A stretch of 64,000 nt of DNA, taken from Axinella damicornis (lineage: Eukaryota; Porifera; Demospongiae; Axinellida; Axinellidae). This document shows, piece by piece, positions 45,170 to 55,970 of the stretch (position 1 is the stretch's first letter; every line of letters starts with the position of its first letter). The position numbers and the translations under genes are program-made. The notes beneath the pieces are model-generated. The model ran no database searches. It saw nothing but the letters and a program-made list of their open reading frames with translations, and had not been told where the DNA came from. The DNA lies in the NCBI GenBank assembly GCA_963931865.1, contig OZ007511.1, positions 2,409,836-2,473,835 on the forward strand, read 5' to 3'.

Positions 45170-45347
45170 ACTTGCAGTAGAGCTCTTTACAGCATTCTTG
45201 CAACATCCGGTTAAAACAGCGCCAACTGTCAAATTGCAGAACATTTTGAATTCTGCTCGCTGATTGGCTGATACAGTTGACGCTCTGCTGACCGGATATT
45301 GCAAGAACGCTGCAAAGCACCCAGCGATCAATACTGGCGGTGGGGAT
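45139..45347. mobile_element. Imperfect ~205-bp foldback element
   Basis: CACTGCCAGTATTTGATC with CATTCTTGCAACATCCGG and CGCCAACTG on the left are matched in inverted order on the right by CAGTTGACG, CCGGATATTGCAAGAACG and GATCAATACTGGCGGTG. Arms are about 90 bp with several mismatches. No target duplication is identified. Confidence 0.65.
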
Positions 45348-46854
45348 AAAAGTTGCAAAGGAACTTGGAAAAAGCTAGGCCACCGGGTCAGCATACTTGA
45401 CAGCATCCCAAGTCTCAATGCTGAAATATAGTTACACTGAACCATATTACGGTAATCACATGGCACGTCGGCAATGACGGAGTATGGAGGGAGAGCAGCT
45501 GTATTGTTCTGGTCAGGATGTGATCACGTACACATTATATATTCCAGACCATGCACAGCTGCATTATGCATTATTAGAACAGTACCTGTTGATAATCGAA
45601 TTTCCATAAGAAACATACTGAAAGGTTCACTTCCTACCATGATATTGTTCCATGTTGCAGGGTGTTACCACACATTACCTCAAGCGAGAGGGGGATGATG
45701 TCATCATGCACCCTTGGCTCCGGGTATCCTGGCTAGTATAGTAACCATGGTTACATCAGATCGGCACATATGTGCACTGGTCATCCTCTAGAAATCGTCA
45801 CTCGTCGTCAAGGCAGCTAGCTAGTACTGCCTACAGCACTCATGCGATAGTGCCTCAACGACTTGTGTACAATAGCAGACCACCAGTGGGAAGGAGAAGA
45901 TCCAGCTCAATAGGCAAGTGAGCCATTTGTCTCAGGATGGAGGTGGGAATGTTTGTGGGAACAAAGACAGGGGCTAACAGCATTAGGTTTCCCACAACTC
46001 CCGGTGGCCAGTAACAGTAAACTGACATCCCATATGGAGCATACACTCCCATGGCAACACACTCACAATGTCACAGTCTCCTTGTGCAGTCAAATGGTCT
46101 GGCACTTAATTGGCAGGATTAGACCACAACTCCACCCAATTCAATTCATGGCGCTCTGTCACCCAAGCATGCACGGAAATAAAACTTCAAAGACGTCTTT
46201 AATTAATGAAATATATATATCCTGTTACCTAGGCAACACATTGGAGTGTTGCACATACCTCTCGCTGTCATGGTAACAGGTTACAAGTATTACTAATAGT
46301 TAGTAGCGTCAGATGTATGCTCCACCCTAGGTGCATGGCTAACATACTTGTCAGCATAAAAGTGCCATATTTTGCTGGAAATGTTTAGTGTCTTGGCAGT
46401 TGCATCGTTGCATCTAAGGTATGCTATGATGAGAGTTTAATGGCCATCTTACATCATTGGAGCTCAAGACACTGTGTGCAATCGTCTTGTGATGTCCATA
46501 TTTCTATAACTGCAAACAAATTATTGGAGGAAGTTATGAAGCTGTGGTGTTTCACGACAACTGCATGGCATTGAGCATGCAAAGATGGAGTATTCCCTAA
46601 AGCCCTTCGCAACCTAGGCTTAAGGAATTTCAAGATGTGAAATTTATTAATTCGCACAAAAAGCCAATACAGACTGAAAATGATAACAATATAGTGTCTG
46701 TTTTGGCTCTATCATTTTACCTCCACATGGTCTCGGAGGTTGGTCTAGTCTGATCAGAGGTAGAAACCCGACAAAGGGCTCATTAGATCATCCCTACATT
46801 GGTCAGTGCAACTAACAAAAGGTACAAGCTTGAAATGGAAAGCTGGTGAAGTAC
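45348..46854. other. Intergenic, no supported feature
   Basis: Non-repetitive sequence. Short open frames on both strands have neither splice context nor recognisable protein. Confidence 0.5.
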
Positions 46855-47224
46855 GTTTGATGGGCATCTTATCCCCAGCTGTGTTTGATGGGCGTCTTAT
46901 CCCCAGGCTGTGTTTGATGGACGTCTTATCCCCAGGCTGTGTTTGATGGGCGTCTTATCCCCAGGCTGTGTTTGATGGGCGTCTTTATCCCCAAGCTGTG
47001 TTTGATGGGCGTCTTATCCCCAGGCTGTGTTTGATGGGCGTCTTATCCCCAGGCTGTGTTTGATGGGCGTCTTATCCCCAGGCTGTGTTTGATGGGCGTC
47101 TTTATCCCCAGGCTGTGTTTGATGGGCAGGCTGTGTTTGATGGACGTCTTATCCCCAGGCTGTGTTTGATGGACGTCTTATCCCCAGGCTGTGTTTGATG
47201 GGCGTCTTATCCCTAGGCTGTGTT
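46855..47224. repeat. 27-bp minisatellite, ~14 copies
   Basis: Units of TGTTTGATGGGCGTCTTATC followed by CCCAGGC, with occasional C insertions (TTTATCC), G/A changes (GGACG) and one short unit near 47125. Confidence 0.9.
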
Positions 47225-47543
47225 TACAGTATTCTCAGGAACTACACAAAGTGGCAATACCCTACAAAGACCAGAAAAGAGCACTTCATGCTCTTTTTGA
47301 AAAGGGTGAAATGGAGCTATAGAGAGTAAAGCAAATGGCACCTTGTACTGCTAGACAGCAAGTCAATGGGTCCATTAATTCCCTGAGAGACGAAGAGGGG
47401 AGTGACTCACTTCTCTGTTCTGCAAAGCTGTCAGGCTGTACCAACACTTAGAGTGTGTTTGGGGAAATCAGACCAGAATAGACATCAATTATATTATTGC
47501 ACGAGAAAGAGCTACACAATACCTTCCGACCACATACATATGC

Positions 47544-47665
47544 ATGCGCACACACACCACACACACCACTCACATACACACTCAACACTCACACACACAT
47601 ACACACACACACACAGACACACACTCACACACACACACACACACACACCACTCACATACACACTC

Positions 47666-47737
<72 letters not shown>

Positions 47738-47795
47738 ACTCACATAAACACACACCACTCACACACACATTCAACACTCACACACACATACACAT
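47544..47795. repeat. (CA)n microsatellite with CACTCACATACACACTCAAC interruptions
   Basis: About 250 bp of CA-rich sequence, including about 40 pure CA dinucleotides. Thr/His-rich frames are artefacts. A half copy of the foldback family (TTGTTCCCAGACC ... GGCCTGGGAACGA) follows at about 47800-47845. Confidence 0.9.
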
Positions 47796-47844
47796 GGCTT
47801 GTTCCCAGACCTCGGCCCAGGTTGGGAGAGGCCTGGGAACGACA

Positions 47845-49320
47845 CACTCAGATACATAAGAATGTATCCAAGCCCCTTCAGCCTCCCCAAAGGAGGAGAG
47901 GTAAAGAAAGCACTTCGCTGTGAAGAAACAGTGGAGAAGCAACATTGGGATTCAAACCTGGCTGGTTGACAGTTAATTGCTTTAACCACTTGGCCACTAG
48001 TCACCCACTAGTTTGTAAGACATGCGTAGCAACCCAATCAGACCGAACCCTGTCCCATGGTTCCAATTTTCCATTCCTATCAAATATGCTGTAGGTTTAC
48101 ATTATCAACAATGCACAGTACGTCAGCTTGTTCATAACAGATGATTGAAGTTTAAAATCCTGAACAGGATTACATTATCATAACATTATGATGTTACAAA
48201 GCATTTGTATTAGAGGAATACACAGGGTCCTCGCAGTGAGAACTCTACCTTGGCCTCGTGAGCCACAAATCATCATCAGAGAATGCACTTTGGCGCTGAG
48301 ATGGGGAGCGTGTTGTGTGTTACGGATCATGAGGTGGCCCATCGTGCACAGCTGGGAACAGCTGTAGCCAGGTGTGGAATCCAATGCCGCACAAAGTAAC
48401 TGGTCCTTTGAGAGTGAACACTTGTGGGACCCCTTACATGATGCAAAGGTGGGACGGTATATTCTTCTGCCATGGGAATGGAACCCTTACGTATCTTTAT
48501 AGGTGTAAGGAGATATACTTGACCAAGAAACAAGGCACAACTACGTATCACTGAAACCACCCAGAAAAATGTCATTCCAAATTCAGTACAGAAAAACTTA
48601 ACAACAGATGGTAATTGATTATCAAACTGCTGGTGGGGGGAAATGATTAATTAGTTCCTGGAGGACATGGAGAGATTCTGACTAGCCGACTTTACTGACT
48701 TCACTATACAATAACTAATAATTCAGAGACGTGATCACCATGGTTACAGAGTTTGGGCATTAGAACGTTTCAGTACAGCCTGTTCAATGTGCCCATGCAG
48801 TCAATAGGCCTGAAGTCATAGTAAGAACTGAAGAATAGTGAGTTTGCCCTACCAGCAAACTGCAGTAGCTACCAGGAGTGCTGTTGCCACTTGGAATTTT
48901 GCAGAAGATGATTTCTGCCTAACGGTATATTCTTTTTCAAGTCCACATCACACCATCCTGAGAACTGCACCTGTGCTGAAGACGCAGGCATAGTGTGCCA
49001 GCATAGGTGTGCTTCCATCTGCATGCTCTGTTTCGAGGAAGGACACTGCTCATCCATCCAGGCATCCACATTGATCTCAGCATCTGTCCCATTGTACGTG
49101 GTACAACAGTCCTGTGCACTATAGTGCTTGCATATGAAATTTAGGAACTAAAACCGAATTCGTTTTCCGTGTTTGTGGAAACAGACATCCTCCTGCTGAA
49201 GCAGTCCATCATGGAGATGCTGCTCTGACAAAGACAAGAAAGGTTTTAAGCTTGGAAGAATTCCCACACCAGCGAACGATAACTTAGACTGAACAAAACT
49301 ACCTCCCACATCAAACCCTT
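47845..49320. other. Intergenic, no supported gene
   Basis: Antisense frames at 48178-48384 and 48327-48575 overlap in different frames and have mixed composition, but no domain is recognised. The sequence at 47860-48000 looks like a decayed tRNA-derived or other dispersed element, though I cannot support that. Nothing else is visible. Confidence 0.35.
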
Positions 49321-49324
49321 CTAT

Positions 49325-49405
49325 AGGGATGGGGATATATTAAGAGCCCATCGTAATCATTGTATCGTGGTGGTTTTGTTTTCACATTAATTCTTTATAA
49401 ATAAA
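49325..49405. mobile_element. Truncated relative of the hAT-like MITE at 2921
   Basis: TAGGGATGGGGATATATTAA, GAGCCCATCGTAATC and GTATCGTGGTGGTTTT match the first part of the 2921-3191 element, with an internal deletion near the left end. The right end is not found. Confidence 0.6.
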
Positions 49406-49550
49406 TAAATTATATAGGCATAAGTAGCCACAATACAAACCATATCATTATCAAGTTTTCATGACTGACTGGTGATGGTTAATTGTGACCGCTAAGGCAA
49501 TGACAATCACCTACCAAACTATCATGCATCCCTTTTGGCGCAGTGAACCT

Positions 49551-49592
49551 TAGCCTCGTTCCCAGGCCACGCGGAACCTGGGAACGAGGCTA
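49551..49592. mobile_element. Short foldback (TAGCCTC family)
   Basis: TAGCCTCGTTCCCAGGCC and the inverted end CTGGGAACGAGGCTA, 42 bp. Flanks AGTGAACCT and TGAGAACCT match at 6 of 9 positions. Confidence 0.6.
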
Positions 49593-50495
49593 TGAGAACC
49601 TGACTGTAAATGTAAGTGGCTATACCAATAATTTGCCTGGTTGAGGTTGGAAGTCATACAAATGAGCAGTCTCTCAACTAGAACGTGTTCGCATTGTAAA
49701 CCTCTGAGATGAACAGAAATTTCTGTAGATCATCCTGTAAACACCATTAACATAACATGATAATTGTACACATTCATCAAGAATTCTAGGCGTATAAATT
49801 GCTGGCAATTTAGGGACACCAGTTATTTGATGTCATAACTGATAACCAGTAAAACCAGTCAGCTCATTCCCAAGCAGGTGAGAGATATATCAAAGACAGT
49901 TAGCTCTCTGCATGGATGAAAACAGGCAGTGATTTCTTGTTTTGCCATCATATACCCATCATAGCCGCTTCTCCAGGGCTCCACTTTCTTGAGCACATAG
50001 TTGTGACCTCTGAACCTTGGTTCAGAGGTCAAGTGAAGAAAGCCGGAGTGGGAGAGGGCACGGGAACGAGGCTAGACTTGGGGGTGGACCCTGCTACTGA
50101 CTAGGCCCATTGACAGGAACCTTTACCATTCACTATCCATGCCCAGCCGCGCTTATGCATATACATACATAGAACTCAGTACACTATCAATTGCCATGGA
50201 TTTGGTAAATTCATTGTTGTCACACACAAAATCAACTTTTGGGAAAGAACTTTTTTTGTCATAGATCTTTGAAACTATACCAACCACATAATTGGCTAGT
50301 AAATTCATTTATCGAGACTGTAAATGAGAGACTGGAATAATTATTGAGAGGAGTTAATGAATCTTTAATTCCTATACTTTCAGTGGATGAAATACAAGTA
50401 TATATCATTGCACAAGTGGGAGGGCAAATATGTGGTCGGTAGATTAAGGACAACTATGAAAATCTTTTCCCAAAATTCAGCCGGTGGCGACAGTA
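49593..50495. other. Intergenic, no supported feature
   Basis: AT-rich sequence with a lone GGGAACGAGGCTA end near 50062-50074, a remnant of the foldback family. Nothing else is seen. Confidence 0.5.
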
Positions 50496-50999
50496 TTAAC
50501 CTGTGGTCGGACCAATACTGCTGCCGCCGACCGAATATTCTCCGGTACTGCCCGACCTAAGGAGTTGAATAATATGACTCACTTTTCGTCCAGCTCTAGC
50601 AGGCATGGCGGTGCTTTGGGGTTGAAACGGCTGTAGAGTCAAACCTACATCGGCTAAATGCTGAACGGATATTCGGTTCAACGACATGGAATGTATCCAT
50701 GCAGTCGGATTGCAGCATTCAGGGGTATTCAGGTTCAGTAAGCAGATCAAAAAGTTGCATATACAACTGGTGGTAGAACACTCCTGTAACGAGTCCTGTT
50801 GTTGTAAGGATTTGAAGCCACAGATGTATGAGTTGTTTCCATGGCAACACTGACTGGCCGGATTGTCACTAAGCAAACATAGCCTTCCCTGAGTCACGCG
50901 TTCTACTGGGAAGAAGTTCTGGAAGCTGGACAAGTGTCCTCCAGGAGTCCAGCAACAGCTGGTCCTTACTAGTACTGTGGTTGATGTAATATGTTGCAA
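50496..50999 (-). other. Uncharacterised 167-codon open frame
   Basis: A non-repetitive open frame of mixed composition with 12-13 Cys (for example ASQCCHGNNSYICGF and STTSCICNFLICLLNL). I recognise no domain. No signal peptide is obvious at its first Met and no splice sites were resolved around it. One frame of this length by chance is expected in a window this size, so coding status is doubtful. Confidence 0.2.
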
Positions 51000-51024
51000 G
51001 CAAATCTAGAACTAATCTGATAGT

Positions 51025-51077
51025 CGACCAATCAGGTCACAGGAATTTAAGTTTGTGTCACCTGATTGGTCGAATCA
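51025..51077. other. Small inverted repeat
   Basis: GTCGACCAATCAGGTCACA and the inverted TGTGTCACCTGATTGGTCGA flank about 15 bp. It is probably a tiny foldback element. Confidence 0.6.
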
Positions 51078-51489
51078 GCTGATGGTTGACAGGCACAGAT
51101 TAGACGAACCAGAGATCTCAGTTAGTAGCTGTTGTCATGGCAACCATCATGGCTTCGCTGCTATAGTGAATGACCGACCCAACTTATAGAACGCAGTCAC
51201 GTAACCTGTGCCCCGTGCTTTAGATTTCTTGCATACTTGCTAGTCGAGTCCTGCAATGCCATACACTTACAAGTCCAGCCAGGGAAGCAGGAAGTTGGAC
51301 TCGGAACCAGACATTCCGCACGAAGGGTCTGGTTCTGAGACTATATGAAGCCAGACCTTCAAAGGCCACACCCACTTTAGCATGTGAAATGAAGAAAGAT
51401 CTCACAGTACAGTCAGGTCTGTGCCTTGGTCTTGCAGTATCAGCTATCCCGTTTATTGTGTGGCTGCATGCTGGACACTGAGTATGTGT

Positions 51490-51650
51490 CTAGCTCACCA
51501 TTGTGCATCTTCCTTGGAACAGGATGAATTCACTAGAGGTGGCCTTGTATAATGACAGTATAGATCGAACATCTAGCTCACCATTGTGCATCTTCCTTGG
51601 AACAGGATGAATTCACTAGAGTTGTATAATGACAGTAGATTGAACATAGG
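51490..51650. repeat. ~79-bp tandem duplication
   Basis: Two copies of TCTAGCTCACCATTGTGCAT, CTTCCTTGGAACAGGATGAA and TTCACTAGAG, the second lacking a GGTGGCC-type insert. Confidence 0.85.
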
Positions 51651-51699
51651 GGATTGCAGCCTTATGCCTCACTGATCATGAGACTATAACCTAACTCGA

Positions 51700-52202
51700 T
51701 CCACTGATCTTAAAGCTCACTTCCACTGATCGTAACTAACTCAACGCTCATCTCCACTGATCGTGACTGAATTAATGCTCACATCCACTCGTTGATAGTC
51801 AATGGTCTCCTCCACTGAACATGACTGAATTAATGCTTATCTCGACTGATCGTGACTAACCCAACCTCACCTCCACTGATCGTGACTAACCCAACCTCAC
51901 CTCCACTGATCGTGATAACCCAACGCTCACCTCCACTGATCGTGACAAACTCAACGTTCATCTCCACTGACCCAACTCTCACCTCCACTGATCGTGACTA
52001 ACCCAACGCTCACCTCCACTGATCGTGACTAACCCAACGCTCACCTCCACTGATCGTGACTAACCCAACGCTCACCTCCACTGATCGTGACTAACCCAAC
52101 GCTCACCTCCACTGATCGTGACTAACCCAACACTCATCTCCACTGACCCAACGCTCACCTCCACTGATCGTGACTAACCCAACGCTCACCTCCACTGATT
52201 AA
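51700..52202. repeat. ~31-bp minisatellite, ~16 copies
   Basis: Units of CTCACCTCCACTGATCGTGA plus CTAACCCAACG. They are divergent at the left edge (51700-51900) and nearly identical on the right, with two truncated units (CTCCACTGACCCAAC). Confidence 0.9.
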
Positions 52203-53060
52203 CACTCCTGATCCAGGGCAAAATGTTAATACATAATGTTTTGACCTATGTACACATATACATGTGGTCTTCCTTGACAGTGGTTCCTTTCAACACATTA
52301 ATTCATGTACACAACCCACAACAATGAAATTACTCCAATTGCACCTGGCACTAAAACTATTGTGGCTGTGCCAGAAGTCGATTCTATATAGTGGACTTTG
52401 TGAGTACTAAGACAGTATAGCAATGGCCTACGTCATCCGTGTTATAGTTATGGTAAGGTGCTGGGGAGTGACCTCGTCCCAACAATGCAAGGTGCTGGAT
52501 TGACCTCTTCCCAACAATGCACATGCACAAGGCAAAGGTCAACAGATGGTGACCGGCTACAGTTGATGTATACCTGGACAATCACCATGGCAACAAACCC
52601 AGATATGACATAATGAGTGGTTACTAGGGTGTGATTATTAAATATGAATTTACTTATGTCAGGAACGGGACGTGGGGGATGGCTTCGCCAGCACTGCATG
52701 ATGTACGTGTAGCCATGCATGCACCTGTTCCATTCTCAGAACCCAACAGAAACATTGGAATGGGACCATACTACTGTTAGAAAGACGACAGTAGACTTGA
52801 CCCGAGGCTGTTGAAGCATTCATATCAGTTTCAAGGTTCTGATCGGAGGATATTGATAACAATGGTTCTAATATACCGCTGACATTTAAGACTTGCATTC
52901 CATAGCCAGCATTACAAGGAAAACATCAAAACAAAATAACCACAAAATAATTACAATTTTAACAGTACCTGCATGTGTGAAATAGAACGTCATACTCTTT
53001 CATTTCCATAGCAACATCCTGTTAAGGAACAAGAAGCACGGCTATCAGTGCACTTAACTG
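52203..53060. other. Intergenic, no supported feature
   Basis: Short frames only. Around 52465-52545 a CCCAACAATGCA segment is duplicated. Confidence 0.5.
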
Positions 53061-53067
53061 CCATTGA

Positions 53068-53128
53068 GTAATGTTATGTAACACTCAAGAGGCAATAGCT
53101 GTTATGTAACACTCAAGAGGCAATAGCC
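53068..53128. repeat. 34-bp direct duplication
   Basis: GTTATGTAACACTCAAGAGG followed by CAATAGC occurs twice in a row, just upstream of the 27-bp minisatellite. Confidence 0.8.
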
Positions 53129-53173
53129 TTTTTGAAGTTAGCTTTTATTCACACAACGTTCGTACTACATAGG

Positions 53174-53600
53174 TACGTAGACAGTGCTCCCTCTACTAGT
53201 TACGTAGACAGTGCTCCCTCTACTAGTTACGTAGACAGTGCTCCCTCTACTAGTTACGTAGACAGTGCTCCCTCTACTAGTTACGTAGACAGTGCTCCCT
53301 CTACTAGTTACGTAGACAGTGCTCCCTCTACTAGTTACGTAGACAGTGCTCCCTCTACTAGTTACGTAGACAGTGCTCCCTCTACTAGTTACGTAGACAG
53401 TGCTCCCTCTACTAGTTACGTAGACAGTGCTCCCTCTACTAGTTACGTAGACAGTGCTCCCTCTACTAGTTACGTAGACAGTGCTCCCTCTACTAGTTAC
53501 GTAGACAGTGCTCCCTCTACTAGTTACGTAGACAGTGCTCCCTCTACTAGTTACGTAGACAGTGCTCCCTCTACTAGTTACGTAGACAGTGCTCCCTCTA
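53174..53600. repeat. Homogeneous 27-bp minisatellite, 15 full copies plus a partial
   Basis: The unit begins TACGTAGACAGTGCTCCCTC and ends TACTAGT. Fifteen consecutive copies appear identical, followed by 22 bp of a sixteenth. As 27 is divisible by three, both strands stay open (repeating YVDSAPSTS on +, and VYVTSRGST on -) in frames of 170 and 223 codons. I regard these as by-products of the repeat. Confidence 0.95.
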
Positions 53601-53604
53601 TATA

Positions 53605-54729
53605 TAGTGTGTGGCATTTGAAAGGTACCACCAATAACAGCTGAATTTTCTATGATGGCCGCCCCAAATCTGCACCAAAATATTTTACTTTGGTGGACAA
53701 TAAAATTAATGCTCACTCTACCAGGTATGTCTATGGAAGGTAGACATTGCTCAGAGCTTTGCTCTCTATCGTCAGGAGCGCTTGCTATCGACCTACCAGC
53801 CATCATAACCAGGCACCTCTCTAAAATAGCATCCATGGGAAAGTTCTGTTATCTCCCCTCACCCGATCACTCCAGCACCATGTCGCTGTACTCTGGGTGC
53901 TTTGACACGAAGTGTTGCAGGTAGGTGCATGTCAGTTTAACCTTTGACCTTTCATTCCTGGCGTAGTCCAGTGCTGCCTGTGAAGATGAAAATCATTATC
54001 TAGTCAGACATGTTTTTTTAATTGGTTCTAATTAGAAAGAGGGTCAACAGTGCATGTGCGGTCTACGTCTGTGGCATATGAATTCCCCCTCCACTCAGCC
54101 TCGTTCCTCGGTGCTCAGTACGGGGCTGCATGCTTCCACTTTGGCATGGAAAATGCCTGCAAATTACGTACGTATTAGGATATTGCACTCAACCAGGGTA
54201 GGTTGTTTATAGGTGCATCCTGAAGGTCTCTACAACAGCTAAGAGACCTGCTGGAGTGCAATAACCTGCTTAGACTATTCCTTTCAGTTTCTCTGTATGA
54301 TTTTTGATGAGGTATACATGGATTTTAGAAACCTCATCAAGTTCATTCAAAAGATCAAAGCACATTATGCATGCCATAGTTAGACTCGTTCCCAGGCCCG
54401 AGACGGAACAAGGCTATGCCATAGTCTAACGAATTGTTGCATGGACTCGCTCAGTTCTTTATTTGGTAAGCCCCCCCCCCGGAAATGAAGTCTGTTCCTT
54501 CAATTCCGCAGGGGAGAGGAGGGTCTAGCAGCTAGACTAGTGGAGTCCACATACTCACTCTCCATACTAAACCAATAATGCAGTTCTGAAGATTTCCAAC
54601 TAAGAGGTTGCAATAATTAAGGCCACTTCCCCTTTTCGGTGGTTGATCTCAGGAGCTTATGAGCTGCCAAAGCTGCATGCTGTCCATATTCAAGCTGCAG
54701 CAAGAAATTCGTTTCGTCTGGCCCTATGC
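53605..54729. other. Intergenic, no supported gene
   Basis: A + frame at 53652-53924 (90 codons) has mixed composition but no recognised domain. A decayed foldback half copy lies near 54385-54413 and a CCGGAA plus GTCTAGCAGCTAGACTA fragment near 54470-54540, related to about 3310-3365. Confidence 0.4.
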
Positions 54730-54767
54730 TAGCCTCATTCCCAGGCCTGGGCCTGGGAATGAGGCTA
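54730..54767. mobile_element. Short foldback (TAGCCTC family)
   Basis: A 38-bp near-palindrome starting TAGCCTCATTCCCAGGCC. Flanks GCCCTATGC and ACCCTATATGC are similar, with a 2-bp difference, as in a decayed target duplication. Confidence 0.65.
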
Positions 54768-54879
54768 ACCCTATATGCATCCAACCAGGAGCCCATTCTT
54801 GTTATGGGCTCCTGATACAACCAGGATTATAAGTCTACTACACAAGTCTTGCGACTGATGAGCACAGCTGAATTGCTGG

Positions 54880-54985
54880 CCACGGGCAAGAGGAGGTTCT
54901 CACACCCATATCCCCTGCCACGGGCAAGAGGAGGTTCTCACACCCATATCCCCTGCCACGGGCAAGAGGAGGTTCTCACCCATCC
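54880..54985. repeat. ~37-bp tandem repeat, 3 copies
   Basis: GCCACGGGCAAGAGGAGGTT plus CTCACACCCATATCCCCT, three times, the last truncated. Confidence 0.9.
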
Positions 54986-55351
54986 CATAGGCCCGCTGGA
55001 TGATTTTCTTTTCCGGCAGGGTACAATTGAGACTATACATTAGTCTCACTCTCATGCCATTCTCGCCAACCGAATTTGATCATTTGCAGCGTGCAAAACA
55101 TGCAGCTGTAACAAAGTAATCACTCAACGCAGTACCTTTGCAAGAACTGCTCCAAGCCCCTTCCCCCTCTGGCTAAGGGGCACCTCCGTGTGGGTCAGCT
55201 CCAGATCCCCTGAGTTCATCGGGCAGTAGAGGAGGACTGCCTCCTCCCCTGGGGGCGGATCAAGAATAATTCATGTCCTCTATTGAGAAGTTTAACCGCA
55301 CCCAGGAAGGTATCAGTCAACTGCAACCTTATAGCTTGCCAACTACATGCC

Positions 55352-55625
55352 TAGTCTCGCGCGAAGGGTCTGGTTCCGAGACTACTACATGCCCTCTTCT
55401 GGCTGTCCCTCATCGATCGTTCCCTTCCCCCCCCCCCCCCCCCCCTTCCCCACCCTCTCACCTAGTCTCGGTACCAGACTATTCCACCGTGCGCGAAGAG
55501 TCTGGTACCGAGACTCACCCTTCCCCCCTTGCCCGCTTTCTCCCCCCTTTCCCACCCTCTCACCTAGTCTCGGTACCAGACTATTCTACCGTGCGCGAAG
55601 AGTCTGGTACCGAGACTCACCCTTC
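55352..55625. repeat. Foldback-containing ~102-bp tandem duplication, plus related element
   Basis: TAGTCTCGGTACCAGACTAT and the inverted AGTCTGGTACCGAGACT form a foldback that occurs at 55463-55515 and again at 55565-55617. The intervening CCTTCCCCCCTTGCCCGC sequence is duplicated too. A shorter relative (TAGTCTCGCGCGAAGGG ... TTCCGAGACTA) lies at 55353-55383. A C18 run lies at 55428-55445. Confidence 0.8.
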
Positions 55626-55970
55626 CCCCCTTGCCCGCCTTCTCCCCCCTTTCCCACCCCCTTTCCCACCCCCTTCCCCCCATTTCCGGCATCCTTCCCC
55701 CCATTTCCGGCATCCTTCCCCGGGCCCCCCTTTCCACCTACCAGTGTCTAGCGCAATATAGAATTTCAAAGCTCGGGGGTCGTGCTTGACTTCAGAGGAC
55801 CCAGCCATCGTTCTAATTTTACGGACTGCTCAATTTTACTAAAGAAGCACTAGCACTGCACTGCACTCGATCACTCCAGCATGGCAACAAAACCATGAAA
55901 ACAATTTGACTTGTAGACTAAGAAGCGTCTCCAAGGTGTGCAGAGCCGTCTTTGAAGATCAACCACCCAG

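Noticed and set aside
47860..48000. Possible tRNA-derived element
   Set aside because: I could not identify A and B boxes or a cloverleaf with confidence.
51700..53600. CRISPR-like regular repeats
   Set aside because: Units are directly contiguous with no unique spacers, and the DNA is nuclear eukaryotic.
53132..53836. 170-codon (+) and 223-codon (-) repetitive proteins
   Set aside because: Open on both strands because the unit is 27 bp. No splice signals, signal peptide or flanking coding sequence support a gene.
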